A stretch of 64,000 bases of DNA from Dipetalonema caudispina (GCA_013365325.1 JABVXV010000265.1:24256-88255); one strand, 5' to 3'. Shown: positions 27,116 through 40,427, numbered from the stretch's first letter. Made by a program: numbers and translations. Notes: generated by a model not told the origin, from the sequence alone.

Positions 27116-30100
27116 ATATGCATGCTTCTTTTTTTATTTCTCAACAATTGTAATGCTTCTCAACTTCAGCATTGTTTTTTTTCTTTTTTTTGGCTAGGGT
27201 GGATAAAATAAAGAACATTTGCATAATAAAATTCGAACTATATTTATAATTCTAAATTTTTATCATAGTCATTAGATGATTATCGTCTTAATTTTGAAGA
27301 CATAATTAAAGTAACAATTGTTGATAACAGACGGATAACGTACTTATCATTTATCAGTACCTGTCATTTACCAACAACTATCTATGATTGATTCATTAGT
27401 TTTATCATTAATATTTCAAGCTAACTGATATATCATTAACATTAATTTAACTATTGTAATTAAGCGATTGGATGACATTGGAAGATGGTACTTCCAAACT
27501 AATTCAAGAAAGCTTTTCTTTTATCAAGATTAAGCATTAATTAATTACAATCAAGTCGTGATAAATAAAAAGTTTTGTGTAAAAATACAATAGGTTATAA
27601 TTAGTAGCATACAGTCGTGAAAACACTTTGGTAATTAAATTGAAATATTTAATTTCAGAGCATTAAACATTTACCAATAATTATCACATTAGAAAATTTT
27701 CTCAAATCATTTTTTTACTCATTTGGAAAATTTTGTCGAAAAATTTTCTTTTTTTTCAAATAAATTTTTCTGACAGTTAAGGACTTTTTGAAAAAAAAAG
27801 AGGGGGGAAAAAATAAAACCGAAATTATTGTTTGTTAATTATTCCTATTCCTTGCTGAATGTATGAATTAAAATGTTTGAAAGAATTAGTTGACTGTTTC
27901 AAACGAAGATCAAAAAAATTGAAATTTGAATAATAAGTAAATGAGAGCAAGACTTGTATGGTATGAAAAAAAAAAAAACGAATATTAAGAAATATGCAAA
28001 TAATTGAGAAATGGTCGGAAAAAAAAAATATCATATAAGGTCAAACGAAAAAATGTTATCCTTACAAATTTGTAAGTTATAATTTCATGGGAATATGCAT
28101 TTGCAACAAATTCAGTTATTATCTCACCATGGAAATGTCACATTTTCCATTTTTTTTTCTTTTTTTTGTTAAACCCAAAACTCAACAATTTAAAAATTAT
28201 TTGAAGATTAACTTGTACATGCGAATAGATTCCATTATTCATCACGATGTTCGAAATTCATCTGTCATTTGTGAATATTTAAAAAAAAAAAAAATGTAAT
28301 TTAAAGCATATCGCTACAACGTATTAGCATATAAAGTATGTTTTAATAATTTGAACTTTATTACTGATTACCTAATTTAGTCCATTTTTACTTTTGGATA
28401 GATTTTTTAATCAATTTACTTAATTAGTTTATTGATAACTTGAGCTAATTAATTTGCTTCATAGATAATACTTATTCTAACAACCATGATAGGATCTAAA
28501 TTTGAATCATTACCTGACGACAATATTCTGGAAAGTAAAATGAAATAGTGAATCAGATTTGTAGATAAAATTTCACAAATTACTACTTTACATTATTAGC
28601 TAAGAGATTATGTTACATTACATGGAGTTTTTCTCATTTATCTTTTCATACAATTTACTTAATTTCTTACAATTTTTTTTTTTTTTTACTTTCTTCTTCT
28701 CTAAACCTATCGTAACTGAATTAATTTTAGCAAAGAAGTAAATGAATATTTCAACTAACAAATTAGAAATTGTTTATCATTCAAATATCATAAAGCAGAA
28801 TACTTTTTTGAAGTACAATTATGAATGATCATTACAACTTTTGTCGGTGAGTTCACAGAATGTATGAGGCCTCATTATATTCTCAAGAAATATTTTCCCA
28901 TGAATGAATCTTCCGAACGATGCGACATCTCGTCGCCCCATAATGACCCTCCTATGAAGTGCTATATTTAACGGTATACATAAGCAATGGAAAATAATTA
29001 CTTGCAGTCAATCATTATTTAACTAAAAAATTTTTGAATTTCTAAATTTTAAAATTGAATCGCCATACCAATTAAATTGAAATTTGCAAAATGTGTTGAA
29101 GCTGAATTGAATGTATGAGTTGAAATTATCGAAACTGAAAGTTGAAAATTTGAAAAAAATTCGTTTAGTGATTTAATTGTAAAATGGAAATTTTAAATTT
29201 AGTGAAATTCAATTTTAATGTGTTGCTATCATTTGACTACCTGTAAAATTCCCAAAAATCAAAATTAGACAAAATCTTATGAGAAATTTTAGAAATTAGA
29301 TTTTCGCATTTTTAAAGATTGATCAAACAGCTCTCTCCCATCCTTTCATTCAAATTTCTTGAAAGAACAGACAGACAGATTACAAAATAAAAATGCAAAT
29401 TCGAAAGACTGCAAGTTTGAAAAATTGCAAGTTACTTTTACTCAAATGTAACAGAGCTTTCTTCCAATGAATTGATTTTCTGTATGGCTAATCTCCCATG
29501 ATGATAAATAAAAGAGGGATTTGCAATTTTGAAGTTAACCTTATTCATATGCCTCTTAATAACGTTCTAACCGGAATCGGAATGAAATCTAAAGTAATCA
29601 AAAGAATTAATATAGTATATTAAAAAAAACAATTTCTGAATAATTAAAATGAACTTACGAAAAAATTATCAAATAAAAAATTGAAATTTCTCACAACAGT
29701 AACAATGAAATATCTATTCTTTATATCCTTCTTTCTCCCTCTCTCTCTCTCTTTCTCTCTTTTTCTCCCTGTCTTTCTCCTTCTTTCTTAATCAAGTTAT
29801 TGCCCTATATCCCACGAAAATTAACACATTCTTACACTGTCCTCGTCTCCTTTCTAAAACAAAAAAAGGATAAAACATATTCACATGTGAATCGTAATTA
29901 CAATTACTTTCGAGGTCATAGTTCACATGACATTTTTCTTATAAACTCATGTGGGCAATTATTAGGATTAAATGTTGTATTGCCTTAGCTTATCGTTTAC
30001 TGTTATGTATTTGTTCATTTTTCTTTTTAGAATATTTCTTTCTTTTCTTACTTTTCTCACACTTTCCCAATAATATTTCAAAGAGAAAAATGATGCAATT

Positions 30101-30954
30101 CAAAGGAGTAAAAAGGTAATTATGAAAATATGCCATAATGATAGTGTAAAACACGACGAAATTATCTATAGTTGTAATTCTTAAATTTAAAATTAATGCC
30201 ATTAATTGACATTTAGTATAGTGCATGTCATTTGATAGTATTGTAATCAAATGCCAGACTTGTGTAAACACGAATTAGCCGTGGAAACTTGAAAACTATC
30301 CAGTTTCATCTAATATTTCTTTTAAGCATCGCTTTTATCTAAGAATAATCTGTTCCAGCTAATCAACATGGTTCGATTTATCCTTTGCTTATTCTACGAC
30401 TTTCCGAAATCGGTTTTTTATGTTCCGGCATTTCACCAGTCACACACTGCCACTACACCACACCGTAGCAAGGCATCCGGACAAGATTCATATGATCCAG
30501 TGTAATTCAACTATCGCTGACGTATGTATTTCATTCCAAACAAAATGTCAAGCTGTTATTAGAAAAGACTATGACACTACCAATCCAAACCCCAAACTTT
30601 CTGTCCCACTTTGCAATAAGCAGTATGCTTCACTTCAGACAGTCATAGGGCGAATAAACGCTATAAATATCATTACCGTAAACCATATTAAATGAACCAA
30701 AATTTAGCTACCCATACAATAGTATAACCCCTATCCTTCAAGTTGTCAATAATTCCGCATGATCTTCGTCAACTTTTATGCCATCCGCATGTATTTTAAA
30801 ACAAAAAAAAAAAAAAAACCGCGGTCACAATCCATCAATGCTGCTAATCTTCACATACTTTGTCATACGAGTGAAATTTAACAAGATTTATATAGCGAAA
30901 CAACAATCTTATAATTCTTAGAGATGTACAATGACATCATCAAAATACTTTTAA

Positions 30955-32951
30955 TTATTGCGCTTCCTGTTGTGTTTTCAGCAGCTTAAGGTATGCCTTC
31001 TTGTTTTTCACGCGATTCTTGCGTACCGCTAGTGATGCCTTCTTCGCCGTCCAACGTTTCTTTGTAATCTGGAATGAATAATTGAAACTAGTAACCCGCA
31101 CAAGAAATGCTCTCAATATCACAAAGCATCGCGAGAAAGATATCGCAAGTTTTTTTTAGAAAGAGAACATAGATGTCTCTAAAACTTATAAAGTATGAGA
31201 TGAAGAAAGAAAGGAAAAAAAATAACCTCCTTTGGCTCCTTAGGTTCCCGTGCTGGATTCTTACGAATAGCTTCATGTGCCTTTTTATACATATCCACAA
31301 TCTGTAAGTACACAAACTTCCACACATTGACATCAGATATAAAGCCAAACGTAGGGTTTAATTACAGGAATATTTAGGACTTCGGTAAAGGATTTTGCAA
31401 TAGCTTACTTCATCTGCATTGATGTTAGCAGCAATGAAACGCGAAAAATGTCTCTTATATGCATCTTCATCTTGTTCTTTAAGAAGTGTCATGTAATCAG
31501 CAACGTGTTTTCCAAGTATTCTATCACGATGAGCTTCAGCATTATATTTGGTTTCCGAATTATAACCGAAGAAACGCGTCTCACTAAAAAAAAAAGATAG
31601 CACCAACAAATCAACAGAACTGAAACTTTTAATCATATTCTAATCTATATGACCGGTTGTCAAACACCACACTGCATGGCAGAACTGCTGCAAACCGTGA
31701 GACCAATATATATATATCGAAAAGTACTATAATAAAATTATTCCTACCTATGTGGAACATCGATACCGCCATCAGCAACACCCTTCATAACAGCGAAAAC
31801 CTTAGCGCCTGTAACAGTGCGTGCTAAGCCAACATCGAGGACAGCCCGGAAAGGTGCCCGTTCACCTTCCTTTTCAACATTGTAATCATCACCATTCGCT
31901 TCTTCCACACCTTTGTACGTTTCCGCCAAACCAATATTGAGCAAGTGACGTCGGGCCAACAATAAACCAGTAGCATAAGCCGATGCATAGTTGGTTAAGC
32001 CTACCTGCAAATGACGAATCATGTATTCCCGCTCCATTCGTATTTATCAAATAGTCAAAAACCATAACTAGTTCTCCTCATTAAATTTCTACTTTTTATC
32101 CAATCTTGATCATCTTGACTACGCATATATAACGCGAATATTATAAATGTAAAATAAATATCACATAATGCTGCTCCATTTTCGAGGAAGCATGCATATC
32201 ATAAGATTTGACTTACACATGTCAATCTAAATCAACAAATTAGTCTCTGACTCAATGCACATACTGCCTAGTTGCAAATATTATGAATGGATGCCTGATT
32301 TCAAAATAAAGCAAATTTAACCTTAATTCCATAACGTGGCAACTCATGTGAGTAAGCAGAACATACGACCACATCACCCTCAATTCGAGAATATGCTATC
32401 TGAAATTTAAACTGATGTAGCTGATTGTACAAAACTAAACTGAAATGATCTGACCCTAAACAGTCACTGCAGAGAATTTATACTTCGCAAATACTCTCCA
32501 GTAACAAGTAACAAGAAAAAAAATGAAAAAAAAGGAAGTTTGCTCGGCCATTCAGTATATTTACATTGATATCAAAGAACTGGAAGAGTTTTTAACTGCG
32601 TTTATTTAAATATTATTTATAACTTACTAAAGAAAGTCACTAAAGAAATGGTGAAGAAGTTGACAATGTAACCACATGAGGCCCTCATTTCGTCCCGTTT
32701 TCCACCCTTGTTGACTAGTTCAATACAACCTGATCAATTTTGAATACAGTAATTTGACTTACTTGAGCGATGACATCTCTGTTGGTGAAACGTACGATAA
32801 GACGATATTTTGGAGTGTTATACTTATTCTTATCTTGTACAGTTAGACGTTTCCTGGCATAATAATCCGTCTTACCCTCACGTCTACGCTTCAGTTTCAC
32901 CTGATAACGTTTGAAATATGCCTTGTTCTTGACTACCTTCACAAATCCCAT
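30955..32951 (-). CDS. rpl-5: 60S ribosomal protein L5 (uL18), complete
   Basis: Six exons: 32763-32951, 32322-32399, 31748-32004, 31409-31583, 31227-31301 and 30955-31068. They sum to 888 nt, or 295 aa plus stop, the usual length for RPL5. The protein opens [17 protein letters not shown], and [58 protein letters not shown] and [16 protein letters not shown] are diagnostic family blocks. The tail is lysine-rich, as expected. RPL5 binds 5S rRNA and, with RPL11, joins the central protuberance of the large subunit. All introns are GT..AG and phases agree. The N terminus is fixed by a splice acceptor 8 nt upstream of the ATG. No canonical AATAAA was seen after the stop. Confidence 0.97.
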
Positions 32952-32970
32952 CCTACACTCTGAAAGTGAA
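32952..32970 (-). promoter_or_regulatory. Probable spliced-leader trans-splice acceptor of rpl-5
   Basis: Reading the minus strand, TTTTCACTTTCAG ends at 32960, followed by an 8-nt leader (AGTGTAGG) and the ATG. No upstream coding exon exists, so this acceptor is best explained by SL trans-splicing, the rule for nematode ribosomal protein mRNAs. Confidence 0.7.
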
Positions 32971-34011
32971 AATTTATGACAATCTGTCGCATGTATGACA
33001 CATATTTCATATACTAATGCGATACTAAACAGCTCATATATTGCGTCACGTGCGTTTTGCACACGAGATAGATCATACTAAGGCAAATCAAACTACAGCC
33101 ACATATATCCAGTTGTATATGGTATGCATACTTCTCATGTTAATCCCGTAGCATCCTATTCAAACATAAAACAACTCGTGTGACGTGAGAACACGTACGT
33201 AACCCCCGAGAAAGAAGACTACACCCCCACAATCATCGCATTAATAGGTTAGCATGGACTCATCAAACCGGCCTTTAGGCTTCCGCACAATATGGACGGT
33301 ATGAAAAAGTCGCGGATCAGGACAAATTCATTTCTAATACATTTCGAGATTTTGTCGTGTCACGTAGCTCTAATTTGAGGTATATATTGGAAGTTCATGA
33401 AAGTGACGTGGAATACGTATAGGGTGAATTTAAACTTTTTTAATAATTCTTCTTCCATTATTGCTCGACATTGTCCTAAAAAGATGCGCATATTCTACTT
33501 TATCTTAACATTTCGTTATCTTTACTTCCATATTTATGGGCAGAGAGATGAAAACAAGAGACGAAAGAAGTGTAACTTAATCCATCAGGACTTTCTGAAA
33601 TTGCCACATTTCCTTGATCGAGGTCGATCCAGGATTCAGAAAGTATTTGTGTAAGTTAAGAAGAAGAATATGTGTATATATCAAAAGAAGATCAAATATT
33701 ACTTAATGCCATTTGAAATTTGCTATAATTGCAAGCATATCCCGAGAAATCTGAAGAGGGCTTCTGATTGGATTGATATTTATTTGCTGTTTAACGAAAA
33801 AATTTGCAATCATTCGAAACTGTGTATCTGTGCGATTGGTCTGTTACATCACTAATCCGTGAATTATCATAATTATTTTCCATTCCAAATTTGTTTCTGT
33901 CCTGTTATGGTTTTACTTTCCAGAATTTTACTTTTCAAAATTTTTTTTCGAAAATTATTGTTTCAATATAACTGCAGAATTACTTAACTGAAATTTAGTA
34001 GGGCTACCAGA
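32971..34011. promoter_or_regulatory. Divergent promoter region between rpl-5 and the unassigned gene
   Basis: About 1 kb separates the two start codons, which face away from each other. It is locally richer in G and C than the intergenic deserts and contains a CACGTG E-box (33047-33052) and several ACGTGA/ACGTA motifs at 33180-33200 and 33358-33366. No TATA box is evident. An 85-codon ORF at 33397-33654 has no support as an exon. Promoter activity is inferred from gene orientation. Confidence 0.5.
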
Positions 34012-37000
34012 ATGACCGATACATCGCGGGGGACGTATTCGCAGTTGATGCATCGTAGCAATAATTTCAGCAATCGTTGTAATCATCATCGTTAGTTCTT
34101 TTTTTACTTCTCTTTGATTTTTGCTTATGAGTGGTAGCAGGAATTCAAATACTTGATTCCATTAAAACTCCGACTTCAGATTTCCCAATAGATGATTGTG
34201 GGAATATCGTGATTCCGTATTTTCTTAGGGAAAGAGAGTCTAAAATTTCATTCTGAAAATTTCTCGTTTTTGTTTTCTTAAAGAGCAAAGAGTTAAAATA
34301 CTTATTCGAATATGTTAAAGTCCATAAATTGTATTGTGCCCTTGCAAGGAATTGGAGATATCGTTTATTTTCTAGATCCCGAACACTCACAGTGTAATGT
34401 TGCATCTAGACGATCGGCATCTAATGGTACTGATAGTGGTTTGTCCAGTACGAATCGTAAGCAGCACGTTCAGCGTAACCATTCATGGTCAAGTAGGTTA
34501 TTTAAATTTAGGTATTGTCAAAGTCGATAGAGAGAAAGAACAAAAAGTAGCAATTGTTGGAAAAAAAATTGAATAATGGTCGATTTTTTCTGTCAGTTCC
34601 GGAACTGGTGAGAGAAACAGGATTAATTCTGGAAGTGCAAAGAGAATACGGCCGTATTCTTAGTCAGTCTAATTTTTCCACACCAAATATTCATATTTAT
34701 TTTTCGCTTTCTACCGTGGTTAATGATGCACCGTTGAGCGTAATCACCGATAACCTTGCCGATGTTTTCCAAGCTGGAACAATGGTATGCTTTTTTGACA
34801 TTGCACCATGAATTAGATTCTTCAAATTTTTGCCTTATTTAATACGTGTTTGAGGTCGACATTACGTAAACATGATTTATCAGATATGCTTATATTAATA
34901 ACACTTATGCAGTTATCAAAGTTGGTGAGAATGATTTAATTTCATGTTTGAGGATGACTTTTCTATTAGATTATTGTTACAATCTGTCAGATTTATTTGT
35001 ATATAGAGGGATTTCAGGTGGAAATCGAAGTAGAGGGAGGTGTTAATCTAAAAGAACTAGGAGATCATGTTCACGTGATACTGACATGTACCTCTATAAG
35101 GCCAAGCACGGAAATCGGTCGTAAGCGTACGTTTGAATTTCGAATTTATAGACGAACAATACTGTTGGTAAATTTATATCTAAATTTTTATATATTTTCA
35201 GCAGAACTGGTACCAATGGTAGTAATACAGGATGATCGCGAAATTCTACTTGCTCTGATAGCTGATCATGAGCTGGTTGCACTCCCTCGGCAGGTTTTCC
35301 CTGTAGAAGAGGTTACTTCGGCGTTTATGGCAAAGAAGAACTTTATTACCACAGATGTAAATATTTTTTAACATTTTATGATGTATTCAACTTCTTTTGA
35401 AGTATCTCTCACAAGTTCGATATCAGTATGTAGCAATGGTTGGGCAGTATTGAAGCACAAAAAAAACTGTCCAAAAACCAATAAAATATCACAGATTTTA
35501 ACATCTCAAAATATTTTTAGGTAGAGTGGCCGGAATTTGCTACTATCGGACGTTCCATAGAAGGACGAATCTTGAGTGCACCACCATGGATTCGTGAATT
35601 TACAAATCCAGCAATCAAAAAGATTGCGTTGAGTGTACAACGCTTTGGACCGGATAGAGAAGGTTTCGCAGCCATAAAAGAAGTTAATGTTTCTCCTTTT
35701 CGGCATCCCAATGCTTTAGTTGATTGTTCTTAAATTTCACTCTTTTTTTCTTTGATAACAAATAGTTATAAAAAATGTTGCAGCAAATTGGACGCGGTGT
35801 TATCCTTACGCCAATCGACGAGGAAGATAAGAAAATATGTGGTGATTTGTTTTTCCCGTATGAAATGCGAACTGATGCGTCATGCACGGTGACAGAATGT
35901 GAGGTGCAAATTTAGAATTCATAGTATTTCAGAGCAAATATTTTAGTTTTTACTGTTCTATGCTTGAGGACTAGGAGAAAGCTTTTAATATCTCGTTTGT
36001 GGGGCTTTCAAGGTCATATGGTGAATTACTCTCGAGACGTGGATTCAGTGTCTTGACAGGTTTCATTTTACTCAGAAAATTTGTCTATATATAAAATGAG
36101 AAGTATAACCCAGTTAAAAAGTGGAGGTTTTGTAAGTAAAAGAAGTGTTTATGAAAAGAAAAAAAAAGTATTTGCGAATCAATTAATCTGGCAGTTTATA
36201 TATATTCAGGATGTATATCGCTTAGGCTCAAAATGGTATTTTCGTGCATGTCCAGAATTGCCAAATCGTAAGTACAAGTATCGAGTGTATAGTCTCAATA
36301 GTTTAGATGATGTCATCAATAGTGATTTGAATGCACAGGAGCAGTTTCCTGAGCAAACAGCAAATCCATCGGTAAGTTATTTTCTCTTTGATCGATGGTT
36401 GATCCCTTTGAATTTTCGTTCATAGATGTCGAGTTTTTAAATGGAGCGAATTAAATTGCCAATATAGGTTATATGTTCACACAATGTTACAAGAGAAGGG
36501 AAGAGGGAATTTTATTTTAATCACTGAAGAAGTATTTAAGGTCGTAACGAATCAACGGTCTATCACTTTTGATGTCTCGACGAGTGACATGCAAGCAGTG
36601 GCATCTACAAATCATCGACTAGATGACTTAAACCAATTAATTGAATTTGATAATGAACCTTTAGAGGTAGGTTCAATTGAGTACGGTGAAGTCCTCGGAT
36701 CAAGATTTGGGTCTTAGTAGTCGGTGAAAATTTTCTATAATCAATAAAATGAGGAGGGAGAGCAAATATTAGGACAAGAAGGAAATGAAGAGGGAAGAAA
36801 ACACAAGAAATACAGAAGAAAGAAAAGCTTAGAAGAAAAAATTGTTAATAATACTGCAAATGACTTCCTGCACAACCTAGAAGATGCTTGAGGTATTAGT
36901 CTCTCTGTTTAGGTTTTAAGTCCAAAATAAAATACAGGAAAGGTCTCATATTCATCTTTTGATAATTACACTATATTTCGTAAACTAAATTTCTGGACTG

Positions 37001-39256
37001 AAAGTTATTCAGTAGTTCAGGTATCCTCACGAAGTTCTTCGTTTCCAAAAGCCACAGCAGTCTCACCGGTTACTCTTAACTTACTCAGTTCTGTTAATTT
37101 TGATGCATCTCGTGCGGCAACAACAAGTGGCATTAACGAGACAATGATACTGCAAAGTTCAAATTCTTCTGATACGGCTGATTGCAATTTATTAGTTGAC
37201 TTCAATGCTGAGGATGAAATGCAACAAGTCGCGACACAAGTTCGACGTTTTCATGTACTGGATGAAAATTTTACTCTTTCTTCATTTAATTTCGATTTTA
37301 AAGAGGAGAAGAAATGCAATTACAAAACGGAAATGTTTGGTTATAGTAATCACGAAAATAATGAAGATATGTGGTAAGTTTATTTGTTTTCCAACTCTCG
37401 TCTTACATGTCATTGTCTCCCGACCTGATATATGAGGACAATTTTAGTCAATGAAATCATGACAATCAAGTATCTTTTTTCACTCGGCTGTATTTTACGT
37501 GCAGCTGTGCGACTAATGGAAGTATTTGGGTATATCCTGGAATCTATTAAATTTTATTTACTTAACAGAAATTAACGTGGAACACATATGAATGATTGGT
37601 TTAGTACAAAATATGTTTACATATAATTCAGCAACAATTAATTTATATTGCTTAAGCACGGCATCACAATGTAAAAGATCGGGAAGTGCTGATTTGAATC
37701 ATGTTATTGATGGATCTAATAAGCTAAAAGGTTCGGTTCTTAATAATTTCTAAATCTAGTACGTATTCAAGTTGCTAAGATATTAGCGTAGTCCTTTTAG
37801 TTCACGATTTTTCTTGTAACTCTATTTGATTGCTGCAATGGGTTTTTTAAATAATTACTTCCATATTATCTGAAGTTCAAATCCGTAAATTCTCCGATCT
37901 TTCAGAACCATTGAAAGTGGAGAGTAACGATTGCTCAGTAGAACTTACAGTATGTAGACCCAAAAAGTCTATGGGAAGTTGCTCAATGCTATGTAATGGA
38001 AATTCTGTAGTTGAGCAGCTAGTTGATATTAGTAGTGATTCACCAATCATTGATCAAGACGTGGATACTAGTGATGATGATTCTGAAAATGCGATGTTCC
38101 ATGCAGTATCTGTGGAAAGACAAAGTGACGATGGGGTTAGCGTTTTGTTTTGAATTTGAAACTTTTTAATAAAATCTGAATTCAGTGAAATTTGGCAAAA
38201 AATGGAGACATTGCTTAAAGAACATCAATCTCGAATTGGAATTTTGAAGAAATGGAAATGGATGAGGTATAATCTCTGAAAAAGTGGTGTGTCAGAGTAA
38301 AGTTTGTTGGGGAAATGGTGGAATCTTTGCATTTAGAATTTATTGCTTCAATATCATGAATGAATGTGCAAGGAACTAATGACAGTTAAATTCCTTAATA
38401 ATTTAGTGGTGGTTCACGCGCAGAGTCTCAAATAAAACAGATTCAACGGAAGACAGGAAGACGAGTGATGAGTTTAGGAGGCTGCCATATTTTAATGTCG
38501 AAAATTCTGAAGCAAAAGAGGTTACTAAATGGTTCAATATTTTGAAATAGTGAAGAATTTTTTAGGGAAAGTCCATTCTGCTATCTCGGTATTTCTTTTC
38601 ATGTTTATGTATGCAGTACCGCTAGTATCGAAATTTGCTGTAAATTCCCCAACTTTAATTGTTAGTGGATAAAAGAAAAAAAATTCTTCAATTTCAGCCC
38701 GACTCAGTACCCAGTGATGATGAACCATTGCTGATTCTAAATGATGACTATGCAAAAAATTGTGACGCAACTTCTGTGACAGTAGCACCGCAATCATCTC
38801 TTTCAAGTGCCCTTCAAAATGATGGTGTAAGTTTGCTTTTTCTTTTCATTCCATATTGTTGTGTGAAATTTCGGTAGAGTCTTATCTATCCCTACTTTGT
38901 TAACCGATTTTTATCATTCATTCTTTATATTATCGGTTCAGCGCTCAATTCATGTTTATGTTTCTTTTTTTTACATTAGAAACTCATTCGACCTTGGTCG
39001 TACTTATTAGAATATTGCATGGCATGACGGTAGCTCTACGAGATATTTCGTTTCTAGAAAAGGTGAAGGGAAGAGATTGCGATCTCAGATCTATTTTTAA
39101 GACATGATTATTTTTTAAAAATGACAAAAGTAGACTGGAATATTGTTTTACTAATTCATGTTGTTTTGCGTGGTCCATCAGTATGTGGTTGCTATCCAGG
39201 TAACTCTTTATTTTTAGGTATATGCCAAGTTTTTTGCCGGACTTCTTCGAAAGTGA
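34012..39256 (+). CDS. Unassigned protein, 17-exon model, about 736 aa
   Basis: Exons: 34012-34090, 34376-34492, 34597-34784, 35018-35120, 35202-35356, 35521-35682, 35784-35903, 36210-36371, 36541-36666, 37021-37373, 37505-37521, 37632-37730, 37906-38135, 38407-38520, 38698-38826, 39182-39199, 39218-39256. Every junction keeps frame (2211 nt). The start is chosen because an acceptor (AAATTTAG or CTACCAG) sits just 5' of the ATG and the first exon's phase matches the next. Residues 1-65 are Ser/Asn/His-rich and probably disordered. Residues about 66-390 look globular (PELVRETGLILEVQREYG, EWPEFATIGRSIEGRILS, DVYRLGSKWYFRACPELP). From about 420 the chain is Ser/Asp-rich and acidic (DISSDSPIIDQDVDTSDDD, SDDEPLLILNDDY). 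No signal peptide, membrane segment or known domain was recognised. The first ten exons are well supported; the 17-nt exon and the last two exons are tentative. Confidence 0.7.
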
Positions 39257-40427
39257 GTGCTATGGCGAGAATGTGTGACAGTGTACTCTTTCGTTTCGCT
39301 TGTTCAGAAATTAATATGATTCGATTGCTCAGAAATTAATAAATTAATATGACACTGCTTATGGCGGTGCGTTTTCCTTTTTTTTCATACGATAATGAAT
39401 AGTTGCTTTGTTGTATTCATCGATTTTACAATACTGTATTAAGAATATATAATGTATTGAAAAAAATTCTCTTTTTTTGTTTGTAGAATGTAATTTTTTG
39501 AATTGTTTCTTCTTGTATTGCTGAAGTTACTTCCTTAGAATTATTTGTTGAAATTACTTTCGTTTTCATCCTCAAATTTCTGAGGTCTCTTTAAAAAAAT
39601 TAACTTATGCATGCCAGATGATTTTATTCATTTATGGACTTCTTGTTGATGTGGTTCAAAAAAGAAAATGCTAGACTATTCGAAGACTTGAGGAAAATTT
39701 TTGGTTATCGCAGCTCATGATTCAGTTGCCTTTTGTCAATCTTATGTAAATTTTCATTTCTAAATCGATATCTATAAAGATTGAGTTATAATATAATAGT
39801 CTCACTTTCTCACCGTTTTATAATCGGGTGGCTGCATATATGCTTCTGTCTTTGAAACTTTTTGTTGAGGTGATAACCTATGAATTATTTGTATATTTCT
39901 TATTTCCTCTATTTTCTCCCACAATTCGTTATTAATGCTGTAAGATAAGTATCTGTAGGGTATTATCAATTTCTCATTGAAATGTTTCTTTTCGGTCTTG
40001 TCAAAATATTGAAAAAAGAACTCTTATTTAACGTAGGCTAGGAATTCGAATTATTCAGAAATGAGGTGAACACGATGCAAAATTTACCTATTAGTTATTT
40101 TTTACAGGTGTTAGACTACCTTATATTTGTATATTATGAGTTAAATACGAAAGTAGATCCATTCCTCACCTCGGCAAGTGTTAACAACCACCTAGCATTC
40201 GACTGCTTACTTGGTCAAATCCAGGCAGTACATCTAATCCTTCTATTTGTTGAAGGATAAGATGGAATGAAGTAGATGTCAATCTTTTATCATTTTAAAT
40301 GATTACTTAAGAGAAAGGACTTTGTATATAATCCTATGCTACTTGTTATACTTCAAAACAAGGATAAAAATTTTGATTCTATTTCGAAATCGGCATAGTA
40401 ACTTTGTATAGCAAATTTCAATTTCAG
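39257..40427 (+). other. Intergenic spacer, no gene recognised
   Basis: AT-rich spacer between the unassigned gene and the Mpv17-family gene. A 64-codon ORF at 40066-40260 has no family features and does not join the downstream gene in frame. Confidence 0.5.
40413..40427 (+). promoter_or_regulatory. Probable trans-splice acceptor of the Mpv17-family gene
   Basis: A pyrimidine/A-rich AAATTTCAATTTCAG ends at 40427, leaving a 62-nt leader before the ATG at 40490, with no candidate upstream exon. It matches nematode 3' splice consensus. Confidence 0.5.

Larger units (their letters stand above)
19551..30954. other. Intergenic / 5' flank of EGF-repeat gene, no gene recognised
   Basis: Eleven kilobases between the first exon of the EGF-repeat gene and the stop codon of rpl-5. 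ORFs here are short, AT-driven or overlap simple repeats, and none shows a domain, splice-compatible neighbours or a signal peptide. It contains TG and CA microsatellites, two T runs of more than 30 bases and an ATGC palindrome, listed separately. The promoter of the EGF-repeat gene should lie at its left end, but no clear core element was identified. Confidence 0.55.

Noticed and set aside
30420..30695. 91-codon ORF in a GC-richer patch downstream of rpl-5
   Set aside because: No recognisable domain and no splice structure. It could be a fragment of a dispersed repeat, but nothing in the window supports that.
31069..32762. snoRNA genes within rpl-5 introns, as in vertebrate RPL5
   Set aside because: I looked for C/D boxes (RTGATGA..CTGA) and H/ACA layouts on the minus strand and found no convincing pair. 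The ATGAGGGCCTCAT-type palindrome in intron 1 alone is not evidence.
33397..33654. 85-codon plus-strand ORF ending near a GTAAGT donor upstream of the unassigned gene
   Set aside because: No acceptor or downstream exon joins it in frame, its composition is unlike the neighbouring exons, and a better first exon was found at 34012.
38186..38265. Possible extra exon of the unassigned gene (reading EIWQKMETLLKEH)
   Set aside because: Its entry and exit phases do not fit the flanking exons, and skipping it keeps the frame from 38135 to 38407.
40066..40260. 64-codon ORF upstream of the Mpv17-family gene
   Set aside because: No domain, splice link or family resemblance. The family's conserved N terminus starts at 40490.
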